A DNA stretch of 64,000 nucleotides. Source: Branchipolynoe longqiensis. Its lineage: Eukaryota > Annelida > Polychaeta > Phyllodocida > Polynoidae. The position numbers and the translations under genes were made by a program. The notes beneath the pieces were generated by a model. It worked only from the letters and a program-made list of their open reading frames with translations, had not been told where the DNA came from and did no database searches. Of the stretch, positions 31,969 through 42,050 are shown in pieces (the stretch's first letter is position 1; every line of letters starts with the position of its first letter). The stretch spans positions 27,361,178 to 27,425,177 of the forward strand of contig CM059197.1 of NCBI GenBank assembly GCA_030323885.1, read 5' to 3'.

Positions 31969-32298
31969 GGGAGGGTGAGTGCCAGGGTCGGCGCAGGGAG
32001 GTGTGTGGGGCTGTGGTTGGCTGGGTCGGTGGGTGGGGGATAGGGGTTGGGAGCCCTGGCCGCCGCTCTCTGTGCCAACACACATAGTCAATATCCACAT
32101 ATGTCACACGCCCCTCCCACACACTATGTGCACCCCGCAGCGGGTGGAATGTCACCACCGTGACGCCCCAAATACACCATACTGTGTGAGACACATGGAC
32201 GCAATTTCACGTCTCCAAAGGAAAAGCAATTATTAAGGAGATTGGTTTAGTGTTGATATTACTACTAGGAATGTGTGCAGTTCATAATCTCAATGTAC
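31969..32298. other. No recognisable feature
   Basis: G-rich then C-rich spacer; small open frames only. Confidence 0.5.
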
Positions 32299-32645
32299 CA
32301 GATGGGATGGCAGAATGAGTTGAGCGTCCGTCTCCTGTTTTGGGAGATCCGGAGATCCGACCCCATGAGTTTGTGGGTTTGAAACCTGATCGAGTTAAAC
32401 CAATGACTTAAATATTGATATGTGTCACTTCCTAGCCTGGTGCTCGGCATTAATAGGATAAGGCAAGGACTGGTTGGCTCAGTGCCAGGATAATGTGACT
32501 GAGTGGGATATTGGCTCATGGTGCTGGCGGCCTGATTTCCCAGTGCAGCAGCACTATAAAGTCGCCATGAGTGCGCACTGTCACAAGTCGGTACCCATCC
32601 TGATATGACATTAGATGTTTCTAGGATGTAAAACAACAAACAAAC
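32299..32645 (+). mobile_element. SINE, A-type head with long tail, full length
   Basis: Head CAGATGGGATGGCAGAATGA, CGTCCGTCTCCTGTTTTGGG, body with GGCATTAATAGGATAAGGC, tail GACATTAGATGTTTCTAGGA and AAAACAACAAACAAAC. Confidence 0.93.
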
Positions 32646-32858
32646 TTCGCTGACCACAGCTGGACTGCTGGCACCTACTCCTTCTGACTGAGACGCCCAC
32701 CCCCACCACCACCACCTCCCCCCCCCTCCCAGTTCGCTGGTGTCACTGCCACGCATGCGCAGGTTTCCAGCGTCAAGGTGTGCAATGCAGCCACCTCTCC
32801 CCTTCTTGCCACCTGCTCTCCATTTATCCTAGTCATAAATGTGCCACACTGTTGGAGC
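32646..32858. other. No recognisable feature
   Basis: C-rich and CCACC-rich spacer. Confidence 0.5.
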
Positions 32859-32861
32859 TAA

Positions 32862-33145
32862 GGGGTCCTTCACAATTATCATCATTTTCACAAGCGGACA
32901 AATCATATGTTGGGGAGGGGAGATGATCAGACCCAGCATGCCCTTTCTAAAACTTATATAAACATTAAAATGTCAGTCAAATTATGTAGATTTTAACCCT
33001 ACCTTTTCTGTGGCAACTACAAAAGTTCACATTTTTATTGTAGACTTTTTGGGGAGGGGGCGGGGGGGGGTCGGAGGGAGGGTGAAATGAAAAAGTGTAT
33101 GTTTTGTATGCTGGTGAAAATGTTGATAATTGTGACGGACTCCTA
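32862..33145. mobile_element. MITE with GGGGTCC..AATTATCA ends, copy 2
   Basis: Left GGGGTCCTTCACAATTATCA; right complementary, TGATAATTGTGACGGACTCC. TAA flanks both sides if the element is taken as GGGGTCC..GGACTCC. Internal G run near 33053-33070. Related to 17943-18134 but longer. Confidence 0.75.
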
Positions 33146-33153
33146 AGTAAGGA

Positions 33154-33562
33154 GTAGATAAAAGCTTCACCCCGTACTTCCAGTACAGGGGTGAAAACCA
33201 ACCCATTAGAAAAGCTGGCGAAGAATTTCGACATGCTGGGTTAATTAACTGAGCTGGTAAATTCTTAATTTAAGAATCACAATATATTCTTTATGTACGT
33301 CTTCATATTTACCCGCTACTTTTGAGTTGGGAAATATAATAAAACATATACTTTAATGTAATTTAAAAGTGAAATCGACGCCGTTCTCTGGCAGCCATCT
33401 TGTCTTTTTGCATTCTCTCCCATTTCACCAACTCTGAGTAACCATTTGACACTGGTGCCAGGCATTCTACTTCCTGTTCCATACTAAAGCTATTTTCGCC
33501 CATATTTAGACTACGTTGTCATTCACCCCTGTACTGTAAGTACGGGATGAATCTTTTATTTA
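33154..33562. mobile_element. hAT-like MITE, copy 5
   Basis: 409 bp from GTAGATAAAAGCTTCACCCC to GGATGAATCTTTTATTTA. Exact 8-bp TSD AGTAAGGA at 33146-33153 and 33563-33570. It inserted a few bases beyond the previous MITE. Confidence 0.93.
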
Positions 33563-33570
33563 AGTAAGGA

Positions 33571-34095
33571 GGTCTTTGTTTGGTTCGGAAGCCGAGATAA
33601 CAGTGTTTCTGGCTGGTCCGGTTCCCCTCGTGCAAAAGGATTTCAAGTGATCTTTGTTGTTTTAAATACATTTATTCATATGGATGACGTTTCTCAGCGC
33701 CGTTGACATCGCGTCCGGTAGGCCTACATAACAAGCAGGTCATAATGGATGCACACGTCCAGGTAAGGAATATATTCCATGAAAAGGCCATATTATAATC
33801 TGACCTTTGCAGAACCTGGAGGTCTTTCTCTGTAGCTTAGGACTATGCCGAAACAAAGGTTACTGACGGAAATAACCCCATCTATCCGCTTTCATCTCGC
33901 TCCATCCGGCAACAACAGCCATTGTGTGAAGTGGGTTTCTTACTGATTTTAATAGTGAGAAGGGGGTAATACAGCTACGGAAATGAACACTATACAACGG
34001 GGCAGGCGAACCATATTCGGCTGAAAGTCCAGGAAGGTCATTGACATGCATTGGCAGAGGTAGTTTTGATGAAAATGGATATGAGACGGGTTCGT
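33571..34095. other. No recognisable feature
   Basis: Unassigned sequence without coding signs. Confidence 0.5.
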
Positions 34096-34315
34096 TTTGG
34101 GGGTTTTACTTCCTAGCAACATATCACGATGGGTACTGACTTGTGACTCAAGGTGACTTTATAGTGCTGATGGCATCATGACCCGATGTAGTACTTAGTC
34201 ATATTATCCTGATACTGAGGTAATCACTCCTTGCCCTATCCTAATAATGGCAAGTGCCAGGATAGGTAGTGACGAGTATCAATTGTGTGGCTCATTGGGT
34301 TGAGTTACTGCTGAA
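34096..34315 (-). mobile_element. SINE, long tail, head lost
   Basis: GGGTTTTACTTCCTAGCAAC, ACTGACTTGTGAC, TAGTCATATTATCCTGATAC, AATAATGGCAAGTGCCAGGA. The tRNA-like part is not recognisable. Confidence 0.8.
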
Positions 34316-34364
34316 AACTATGATGTCAGCCTTCTAAGGTGTATACAGAAAGTAAATTTGCATA

Positions 34365-34711
34365 CTTTTGGTTGTTTGTTGTTGTTTTACGTCCTAGCAA
34401 CATCTAAGGTCATATCAGGATGGGTACTGACTTGTGACAGTGCGCACTCATGGCGACTTTATAGTGCTGCCCCACTGGAATACCAGGCTGCCAGCACCAT
34501 GACCTGATATCCCACTCAGTCACATTATCCTGACACTGAGCCAACCAGTCCTTGTCCTATCCTAATAATGGCGAGTGCCAGGCTAGGAAGCAACAAGCAT
34601 CAATTTTAAAGTCATTGGTTTGACTCGACCAGGGTTTGAATCCACAACCCCACGATCCACCAACACGGGAGATGGACGCTCTAACTCATTCGGCCATCCC
34701 GTCTGGTCAAA
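34365..34711 (-). mobile_element. SINE, A-type head with long tail, full length with 12-bp TSD
   Basis: Minus-strand full-length copy. TAAATTTGCATA occurs at 34353-34364 and again at 34712-34723, an exact 12-bp TSD. That variable-length duplication is the signature of LINE-mediated retrotransposition. The box B complement and head end CATTCGGCCATCCCGTCTGG are intact. Confidence 0.95.
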
Positions 34712-34899
34712 TAAATTTGCATAGAGTTAGTTATTTATAAGCATCATCATCATCATGCTATCAGTCGTGATGCGACAAAGACTGCTTTCATTACTTGTCT
34801 GCCGCTCTCCATTTGTTTTCTGTGGTTGTACATTTCATGAAAGCTGCCTCGAAACAGCAATAACGTAATTAAACGAGTGAACAGAATGTATTTATCTAA

Positions 34900-35192
34900 A
34901 AATAAATAGCAGAAACTAAAAACCATTGGAATGGAATGTGCACCTTTAAGCATTTGTTGCTGCATAGAAGGGAATGACTAATGAGGTCAACTTACTAGAA
35001 CCTGTCAGTGTTGAAACCTATATTGGTGTCAATCATTTTGATTTGAATGCCAACATTACTTTCACTTTAGATATCTCCAAACTTATTCATAATAACTCAT
35101 TTAAAACACACTTCAAACCGAAGTAAGGTAGATCATAGCGATCTGAAAAATGTGGGAAAAAATCAAAACTTTCTGATTATGCATCTTTAAAG
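34900..35192 (+). mobile_element. GCATAGTCC MITE, degenerate
   Basis: GCATAGAAGGGAATGACTAA, CTAGAACCTGTCAGTGTTG, ACTTCAAACCGAAGTAAGGT, TCATAGCGATC and the terminal CTGATTATGCATCTTTAAA. Confidence 0.65.
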
Positions 35193-35340
35193 GGGGCCCA
35201 CTGCTAGTGCACCTATAATGAGGTAAACAACTGGACTGGATGGCTGATTGGGTAAAGCGGCCACTAGCAGTGTGGACATTTTGGGATCAAACCCCATCCG
35301 AGTCAAACCTAAGACTTACTAATAAAAGCGCTACCTTATC

Positions 35341-36079
35341 AGGGGCCAAATGTATGAGGGCGGGTTAGGGCTCGTAACCCACGCGTCGTGCGGATTTCCC
35401 GGGTTAGTGGCCAAAGTGTCAATATATGTGCACGGGTTAGGCTACCGCCTCGAGGGTTAACGTCACCTTCACTAACCCCAAGTTGAGCCTGGGTTAACGT
35501 GCAGGTTAGGGACCGATTCGGGCCAAATCTATTCAATGCACCATATTTAACAGAATTACATACGCAATAAGTGAAATTTTATCAATTTAACCCTAAATTT
35601 GACGCGTTATTAAGGCTACTGCCGCATTGGCGGCGATATTAATAGTTATATTTTCGAATCGACGAACGTACAGTAAACAAACCGCCGCTGCCGCCAGTAT
35701 GGAAAGCGACGTCAATGCGGAGGCGGCGGCGATTTGTTTACTTTACGTTCGTCGATTCGAAAATATAAATATTAATATCGCCGCCAATGCGGCGGTAGCC
35801 TTAATAACGCGTCAAATTTAGGGTTACATTGATCAAATTTCACTTATTTTGTATGTAATTCTGTTAAATATGACAGCATTTAATATATTTGAGCCTAATA
35901 TATGGCTACAAATGCAGAGGGATTTCCCAAATCTATAAATAACGCACTGGTTAGCTAACCAAGCAGCGCTTTGGTCAAATACATTTCCCGTGACACATAT
36001 ATTAACACCGACGGTAGCTAACCCGCCGGCCTCCCTTAACTTCGCAGCCGATAAATAGTGGCTCATACATTTGGCCCCT
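35341..36079. mobile_element. Palindromic MITE (GGGGCC ends), copy 1
   Basis: 739 bp. Outer ends AGGGGCCAAATGTATGAG and its exact complement at 36062-36079. The left outer segment is a run of GGGTTAG/TAACCC words (GCGGGTTAGGGCTCGTAACC). The core, about 35521-35895, is a long inverted repeat (arm landmarks TTCGAATCGACGAACGTA and TACGTTCGTCGATTCGAA). A conserved asymmetric segment follows (TATATGGCTACAAATGCAGA, GGGATTTCCCAAATCTATAA). No TSD was settled. Siblings are at 37047 and 55521. Confidence 0.85.
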
Positions 36080-36203
36080 GGTGTTCGACTTTTACATTGA
36101 TAGGGTAATCACTGGTTACCTCAGTGTTTGGATAATGTGACTGAGCGGTATACCGGCTCATGATTCAATTGGCACAAATTATCCCAGTTGGGCAGCACTG
36201 TAA

Positions 36204-36451
36204 GGCTGTGTATCCATAGACTGTTTCCTTGTGGCTGTGTTCCCTTGTGACCTTATGACACACCACACAGACAATGAATCTGTGTTTTGCTTAGTGTCCA
36301 TTCCCATAGGTTGGACCCCGGGACCATATGGCCTTGTGCAGGCGACATAGAGAATGAATGTGTTCCTTGTCTTTGTGGCGTGTCACAAGGTCACAAGTGG
36401 ACACGGAACAAGGGAACATGCCACAAGGGAACAGTCTGTGGATACACAGCC
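36204..36451. mobile_element. Harbinger-like MITE with GGCTGTGTATCC ends, copy 1
   Basis: 248 bp, ends GGCTGTGTATCCATAGACTG and complement of GGCTGTGTATCCACAGACTG. TAA at 36201-36203 and 36452-36454, and removing the element plus one TAA restores the SINE consensus. Internal words CCTTGTGGC, GGTCACAAG and CAAGGGAACA recur in both orientations. Confidence 0.92.
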
Positions 36452-36879
36452 TAAAATTGCCATGTGTGTGTACTGTCACAAGTAGATACCTGTCCTAATA
36501 TGACTTCAAATGTTGCTAGCGCATAATTCTCCCCTTCGCCCACAAATATATCCTTGCCTGTCTTGCCGGTGGGAAGAGGCAGATTATGATGACGAATTGC
36601 AGAGGCGCTGTACAGTAAGCTGCCCGAGGTAGCAGTGAAGTGTCGCCACTATAAATAATGGATGGCTTATCGGGTTCATGGTGTTTTGTCTTTTGATATA
36701 GAGAGATTTAGGCGCACTCAATGATGAATTATTCAGCGTGATCCCCGCTGATGTGTACGGGAGGCAAACGGTTGGATGCTAGCTGAGTGAGATACGCTGA
36801 GAGATCTGCTACAGGCGGCAAGGGGGAGAAGGTGGTGAGAAGGGGTATGTATGGAAGAAGCACTGCAGAGAACTGGGGA

Positions 36880-38140
36880 AAAAAATGGCGGATATATAGA
36901 AGAAGCGTATCATGAAGCTGGAACAAATGGGATCTAAAGAAGGAGCATCGCGAGAAGCAGGACACAATGAGGCTAGAAAAAGGGAGGGGGATCTAAAGAA
37001 ACATTGTAAGAAACGGGAAAGGGGATCTACAGAAAGAAAGCCACCTGGGGCCGTATGCAGGAGTCAGTGTTAGCGAGGCAAACCGGTGTTTGGCGGGAAT
37101 TCCGGTTTAGCGGCGAAAAATGGTATGCACGAGTCAGTGTTAGGCCTAACACCAAAGGCTTAACCGGTGTTACCTTACCCCTAAAAAATATTAGGCTTAG
37201 CGAGTTTATTAGGCCCAAATCTATTCAATGCTGTCATATTTAACAGAATTACATATGCAATAAGTGAAATTTTATCAATTTAACCCTAAATTCGAAGCCT
37301 TATTAAGGCTACCACCGCATTGGCAGTGATATTAATAGTTATATTTTCGAATCGACGAATGTAAAGTAAACAAATCGCCGCCGCCGCCTCCGCCGCATCA
37401 ACGTCGCTTTCCATACTGGCGGCAGCGGCGGTTTGTTTACCCTACGCTCGTCGATTCGAAAATATAACCATTAATATCGCCGCCAATGCGGCGGTAACCT
37501 TAATAACGCTTCGAATTTAGGGTTAATTTGAATAAATTTCACTTATTGCGTATGTAATTCTGTTAAATATGATCGCATTGAATAGATTTAAGCCTAATAT
37601 ATGGGTACAGACGCAGACGGATTTCCCAAATCTATAAATATATTCACGTTTAGCTATAATGAAAGTGTTACGCGCTCCTGCATACGACTTGACACAGTTC
37701 CCGACGTCGGCGATAGCTAACCGGTAATAGGCTGTAACACCAAAAGCCACTATCACCGACTCCTGCATAAGGGCCCAGGACAGAAGGGGATTTAGAACAG
37801 AGCATTGCAAGAAGCATGACCAAATTAAATCTATAGACGAAATAGGGCAGGAAGCTTAGAAAGAGGGGGCATCTATAGAGGCATGGCAAGAAACTGAAAA
37901 GAAAGGGATCTAGAGAAGAAGCATAGCAAGATGCTGAAAATAAGGGATCTATAGAAGAAGGACAGCAAAAGGATGGGGGGAAATGGGATCTATGTAAGAA
38001 GCATCGCAAAATGCTGTAAAGAAAGGGATCTAGAGAAGAACCGTAGCAAGATAATGGAAAGAAGGGGCTTTAGAGAAGCAGGATACTTGAAAGAAGGAGT
38101 CTAGAGAAGAAGCACGACATATTCTGGAGAGAAGAGATAT
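36880..38140 (+). repeat. About 37-bp minisatellite split by a MITE
   Basis: Purine-rich units of about 35-38 bp with GGGATCTAGAGAAGAAGCAT and AGCAAGATGCTGAAAAG recur from about 36900 to 37046 and 37777 to 38140. They are interrupted by the palindromic MITE at 37047-37776. Unit divergence is high. Confidence 0.8.
37047..37776. mobile_element. Palindromic MITE (GGGGCC ends), copy 2
   Basis: 730 bp. Left GGGGCCGTATGCAGGAGTC, right GACTCCTGCATAAGGGCCC. Outer words CGGTGTTA and AACACCGG recur (GTCAGTGTTAG). The core palindrome 37213-37594 closely matches copy 1, while the outer segments differ. It sits within the 37-bp minisatellite. Confidence 0.85.
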
Positions 38141-38445
38141 ATGGGCGAAGTTGTATTGTCTATTGTCATGTAAATATGGCCGAGATATATTAATACAGCA
38201 GACACTGAACGACCTATTTGTACTAGTGGCATCGTTTCCTTTATGAATAAACTATTTAATCTAACATTTAACACACACAACAACTAAAACAGAAAGACGG
38301 TAATGAATGGAACAAATATAGGATTGTGAGTTTGATGGACGTGAATGGAAGAAGGGTAGTGCAGGTGTGTGTGCAGGATGTTATGGGGAGTGGGAAAGGA
38401 TGGTGACCATGGGAATTCCACTGGAGATTACCAAATCTGGAGAGT
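38141..38445. other. No recognisable feature
   Basis: Unassigned sequence. Confidence 0.5.
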
Positions 38446-38449
38446 GCTG

Positions 38450-38555
38450 ACTTATAATACTGGAGGACGTGGGTTCAATGCAATGATTGACAGATTCGAT
38501 ACTTGTCGCTACCTAGTTAGGCGCCTGGTGTTTCTCAGATAGGAACTGGTTTCCA
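38450..38555 (+). mobile_element. SINE fragment, B-type
   Basis: GAGGACGTGGGTTCAATGCA, TTCGATACTTGTCGCTACCT and CAGATAGGAACTGG. It ends where the Meta-type SINE inserted. Confidence 0.65.
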
Positions 38556-38562
38556 GGCATAC

Positions 38563-38906
38563 ACCGAGGAGCGGGGCGTAGCTTCTGCAGTAGAGCATCC
38601 ACCTGTGAAGATGTGGGTCATCCGATCGATCCTGCTCAGTGGACCCATTTGCAGTTTGGGCTATTTTCCGTTCCAACCTGTGGTCCACAACTGGTTCACC
38701 AAAGGCTTGTGGTATGTGCTGTTCTATCTGTGGGAAAGTGCATATAAAAGACCCTTGGTGCTTATCGGAAAGAGTAGCCTGTGTGGCGGCAGCAGGTTTC
38801 CTCCAAAGAAATATGTCAGAATGACCATATGTTTGACGTCCAATAGCCGATGATAAAAATCAATGCCCTCTAGAGGCGTCATTAAATAAAACTAACTTTT
38901 ATTTTT
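38563..38906 (+). mobile_element. Meta-type SINE, copy 2, with TSD
   Basis: Head GAGCGGGGCGTAGCTTCTGC, TGGTATGTGCTGTTCTATCT, AGTGCATATAAAAGACCCTT, CTTATCGGAAAGAGTAGCCT, GCAGGTTTCCTCCAAAG, CCAATAGCCGATGATAAAAA, 3' end GAGGCGTCATTAAATAAAAC. TTCCAGGCATAC at 38551-38562 and TTCCAGGCCTAC at 38907-38918 form a 12-bp TSD with one mismatch. Confidence 0.85.
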
Positions 38907-38918
38907 TTCCAGGCCTAC

Positions 38919-39269
38919 ATAATCACCTCGATTTACACTTTTTGCACATAATAAGCTAGATTGGAGTGAAACTTTCACTATCTTAGTGAACTATGGTTGA
39001 TTATTGGACTGACAATTGTCTGGACTGCAAACAGTTATTAAGTGAAGTTTTCAAGGCTGTTGGAATGACAACCGAATAGTTGTTATGTGGATCAGTGGTC
39101 GGTGGTGGAAGTTGTGTATACGCATACAGGGTTTCCACGAGAAAATAATTTTAAGGTATGCAGAATGGGCGGGGGGGATTTTTCCACATACCTCAATCAA
39201 TAATGAACACTGCTATGATTAATGTTGTATACTAACAGTCTAGCTGACTTATTTTTATTTTTATGGTAG
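38919..39269. other. No recognisable feature
   Basis: Unassigned; a G run near 39169-39176. Confidence 0.5.
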
Positions 39270-39470
39270 ATTAGTTGTTTAAGCAGGGGAAATTTCAGTC
39301 ACAGGCGATTGGTCTTCCTCATTGCACTGCTCCTTCCCCTATCATAATAATGCCAAGCGTCTGGCTATGAAGTGACAAGTATACATTTTTAACTCGACCA
39401 GGATTCGAACCCACGACCCCACGGGAACACGGGAGACGGACGCTCTAACTCATTTGACCATCCCGTCTGG
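39270..39470 (-). mobile_element. SINE, A-type head with short tail
   Basis: Minus-strand copy from TTAGTTGTTTAAGCAGGGGA and TCACAGGCGATTGGTCTTCC to CATTTGACCATCCCGTCTGG. Second clean example of the short tail. Confidence 0.88.
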
Positions 39471-39844
39471 TATTATTGATGCTGGCTGTATTGTCTCTGG
39501 CCCCTCGAAGAACCATTAAACAATAATTATCCCAACAATTTGAGAGTACAGTACAGAGTCCTACCCTCAGAAAATGTAAGGGTATGGAATTTAGTCAATT
39601 TTACCCTCTGGCAAAAACCGTGGCATGCCGTTGTGATTACAACACTTGTGAATATGTCAAGTTCTCGTCATGCTTGGCTGCCTTTGACTTTAAGATGTCA
39701 TCAGGCAGGCCCTGTTTGTAAGAGATAAAACACATAGATTACCAGGTCATGCTGAATCACCAGTCCTGATAAGAAAATCTAATAACAGGTCGGGCTGAAC
39801 TCTCCATGTGGGTGGGTGGCCATTTGGAAGTCCTGAAAATGCGC
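39471..39844. other. No recognisable feature
   Basis: Unassigned sequence. Confidence 0.5.
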
Positions 39845-40160
39845 TTTGTTTGTGCGGATTAGGTCCTAGCAGCATCTAAGGTCATAACAGGATGGGAACT
39901 GACTCGTGACAGTGCACACTCATGGTGATGTTTATAATGATGCCATACTGGGAGATTGAGTGGCTGGCACCATGGCCCATCATCACCACGCAGTCACATT
40001 ATCCTGATAGTGAGCCAATCAGGCCTTTCTCTATCCTTAATGCCAAGCGTAGGACTAGGTAGTAGAAGTATAAATTTAGTAAGTAACTGGTTTGATTTGA
40101 CTGGGAGCGCAAACCCGCCACCTTCCACAATGGAAGCCAGCCAGTGCTCTTAACACCCGC
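39845..40160 (-). mobile_element. SINE, B-type head with long tail, degenerate
   Basis: Minus-strand copy: GGTCCTAGCAGCATCTAAGG, GTGACAGTGCACACTCATGG, GCAGTCACATTATCCTGATA, CCACCTTCCACAATGGAAGC. Confidence 0.8.
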
Positions 40161-40580
40161 ATCACACCAAACTAGTTCTCAAACAGTCCGACCCCATTCT
40201 AATACGGGCTGTGGTTGGGGTAGAATGTGGCTGCAAGACAATTTTGGGCATGCTCAAAGTTCTGGAGCATCATTTCGTTCTAGCCCATCCATTCCATTCG
40301 TAAAGAGACTGTAACAAGTTGCTCCTACATCCTTTCCGTTCGAACACAGTTTGAGCAACATTTTCAAGAACGTAGTGAGAACTAGTGTGATGTGATGGGG
40401 GTATTATTACCAATTCAGCCATCACGTCTAGTCTGAAAATGTCGTCATTTAGAACATGTTTGAAGGATTGCGCACGCCCATAGATCTGGAAATCTTTGTC
40501 GTTAAAAATGTTCCCCCCCCCGAAGTACTTATGCATCGCAGCGTTAGAAGATTCATCTATGCTTGTATTATTCTTTACGA
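40161..40580. other. No recognisable feature
   Basis: Unassigned. The short minus-strand frame at 40270-40536 has no recognisable domain. Confidence 0.5.
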
Positions 40581-40910
40581 TTTAAAGATGCATAGTCCGA
40601 TGAAGCATTTTCAAAACCTAAATAATTATTTAGAATTGATTCTACATAATCTAACTTAAATACTGATGCACTTAATGAGCATTTGTTTCCACATAGAAGG
40701 GAATAATGAGACAATTTAATGTAAAGCCAGAGGCTTGGCATGCTTGCCAAAACTAATTTGACATGTTTGCACTTCAAATATATCTCAAAACTTAGCCATT
40801 TAAAATCAAAGTTACTTCAAACTAAAGTAAGGTAGATTATAATGATCAACCTAATATATTTATCTCAGTAAATGACAGAAGCTCAAAACCATCGGACTAT
40901 GCAATTTTAA
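40581..40910 (+). mobile_element. GCATAGTCC MITE, full length
   Basis: 330 bp from TTTAAAGATGCATAGTCCGA to TCGGACTATGCAATTTTAA, good inverted ends. Inside: TAATTATTTAGAATTGATTC, ATGATCAACCTAATATATTT. No clear TSD is seen. Confidence 0.85.
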
Positions 40911-41545
40911 GTGGGGTAGCGTTCGTGAAGTTTCCTACATTCCAGTCATACCTATTCGAAACCTGAGCCCTGCCCTTGTGTGTACTGGGTGCACTTTAAA
41001 CACGTCTTCATCCCGTTGTAATTGTGGGCTTCAAACTGCTAATAATAGCAAACTGCTTCATTGAGGAGTCTCCCTGTCTTACCATCCCCTCTCACAACCG
41101 CCCCCCCCCCCACCCCCACCCCCACACACACATTCTGTATGGAGACATTTGAGCTTCAGGATGAGATAATAACTATTGCTAGCCACTCATATCAAGTGAA
41201 ACTTCCCTGTAATCCCACCGGAACCGATCGACTTGTCGGCGAGTCTGTAAGGAAGTGTGCGGAAGCAAAGGTAGTATTCACTTGAAGAACAATAAAAGTT
41301 GTGTTCTATGTCGACTCCAATATCCTAGCTTTGTGGAGTTAACAGAGCAGATTGTATCTATTGCAACTGGAAGTCAGATGGTATAGAGTTTCTTATAGAT
41401 ATATATATCCATATATATATATGTATACACAGTATATATCCATATATACGGGTGTAAGGGGACGCGGGGCTTCCCCTCCCTTCTGGGTTTAATTATTCAG
41501 GGATCACTCTCGGAGCAAATGCTTCCTCTGCTATTTAGTCAGGAT
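40911..41545. other. No gene; CA/C-rich and TATATA runs
   Basis: C run and CCCCCACCCCCACC at about 41101-41125; TATATATATA runs near 41398-41425. Nothing else was assigned. Confidence 0.5.
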
Positions 41546-41550
41546 ATATA

Positions 41551-41783
41551 CCGTATATGTCCCAATAGAAGCATGCTACCCAATAGTTGCACACTCCCCC
41601 TTTTAAGATTGAAAACATGCACAAATTTACGATCATATTCAGACTGAATGCACATAAAATAAGACAATCCCACTTTATTTCAGAGGCACGGCAAAAACAA
41701 ATCCATGAAATTCTTTGTCTTTGAATAGACACGCATCCATGTGTCTGCACTCGCGCAGTGCGCGTCTCTCGGGACATATACGG
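41551..41783. mobile_element. MITE with CCGTATATGTCCC ends, TA target
   Basis: 233 bp with exact inverted ends CCGTATATGTCCC and GGGACATATACGG. TA flanks both sides (41549-41550 and 41784-41785). A TA duplication fits Tc1/mariner or the ISL2EU group. The minus-strand frame across it is not a protein I recognise. Confidence 0.8.
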
Positions 41784-41942
41784 TATTATATTTATTTTAT
41801 TTTTGGGGGGGGCATAGACTTTTCTCCTAAGAACTCGCTCTCTAATGGCAGTGGCAAGAACAGGGTAGGACTTTAGAAATAACTCATTGTATTGCTAAAC
41901 TGTGAAATTATTTAGATAGATTTGTTAGTTAGATATTGTCGC

Positions 41943-42050
41943 ACGGGTAATAGAAATGGGAAATATTGCGTATAGAGCAGGATTGCTACTCACATCTGTT
42001 GCATTCCGGGATGTTGTGTGCTATTAAATTGGCATATCATTTCTTCTATA
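41943..42050 (-). mobile_element. Gln-headed SINE, degenerate
   Basis: CGGGTAATAGAAATGGGAAA, GAGCAGGATTGC, TTGCATTCCGGGATG match the minus-strand tail and anticodon-arm region. Confidence 0.6.

Larger units (their letters stand above)
35228..36525 (+). mobile_element. SINE split by two different MITEs
   Basis: Head GGATGGCTGATTGGGTAAAG and GAGTCAAACCTAAGACTTAC to 35340; body resumes at 36080 (GTGTTCGACTTTTACATTGA) and runs to GGCAGCACTGTAA at 36203. After the second MITE it resumes AAATTGCCATGTGTGTGTAC through TCCTAATATGACTTCAAATG. Removing both MITEs leaves an ordinary long-tail SINE. Confidence 0.85.

Noticed and set aside
35380..35520. Interstitial telomere repeat
   Set aside because: GGGTTAG words are irregular and in both orientations, inside a MITE with clear ends.
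36291..36479. Small minus-strand open frame
   Set aside because: Lies across the GGCTGTGTATCC MITE and the SINE; a chance frame.
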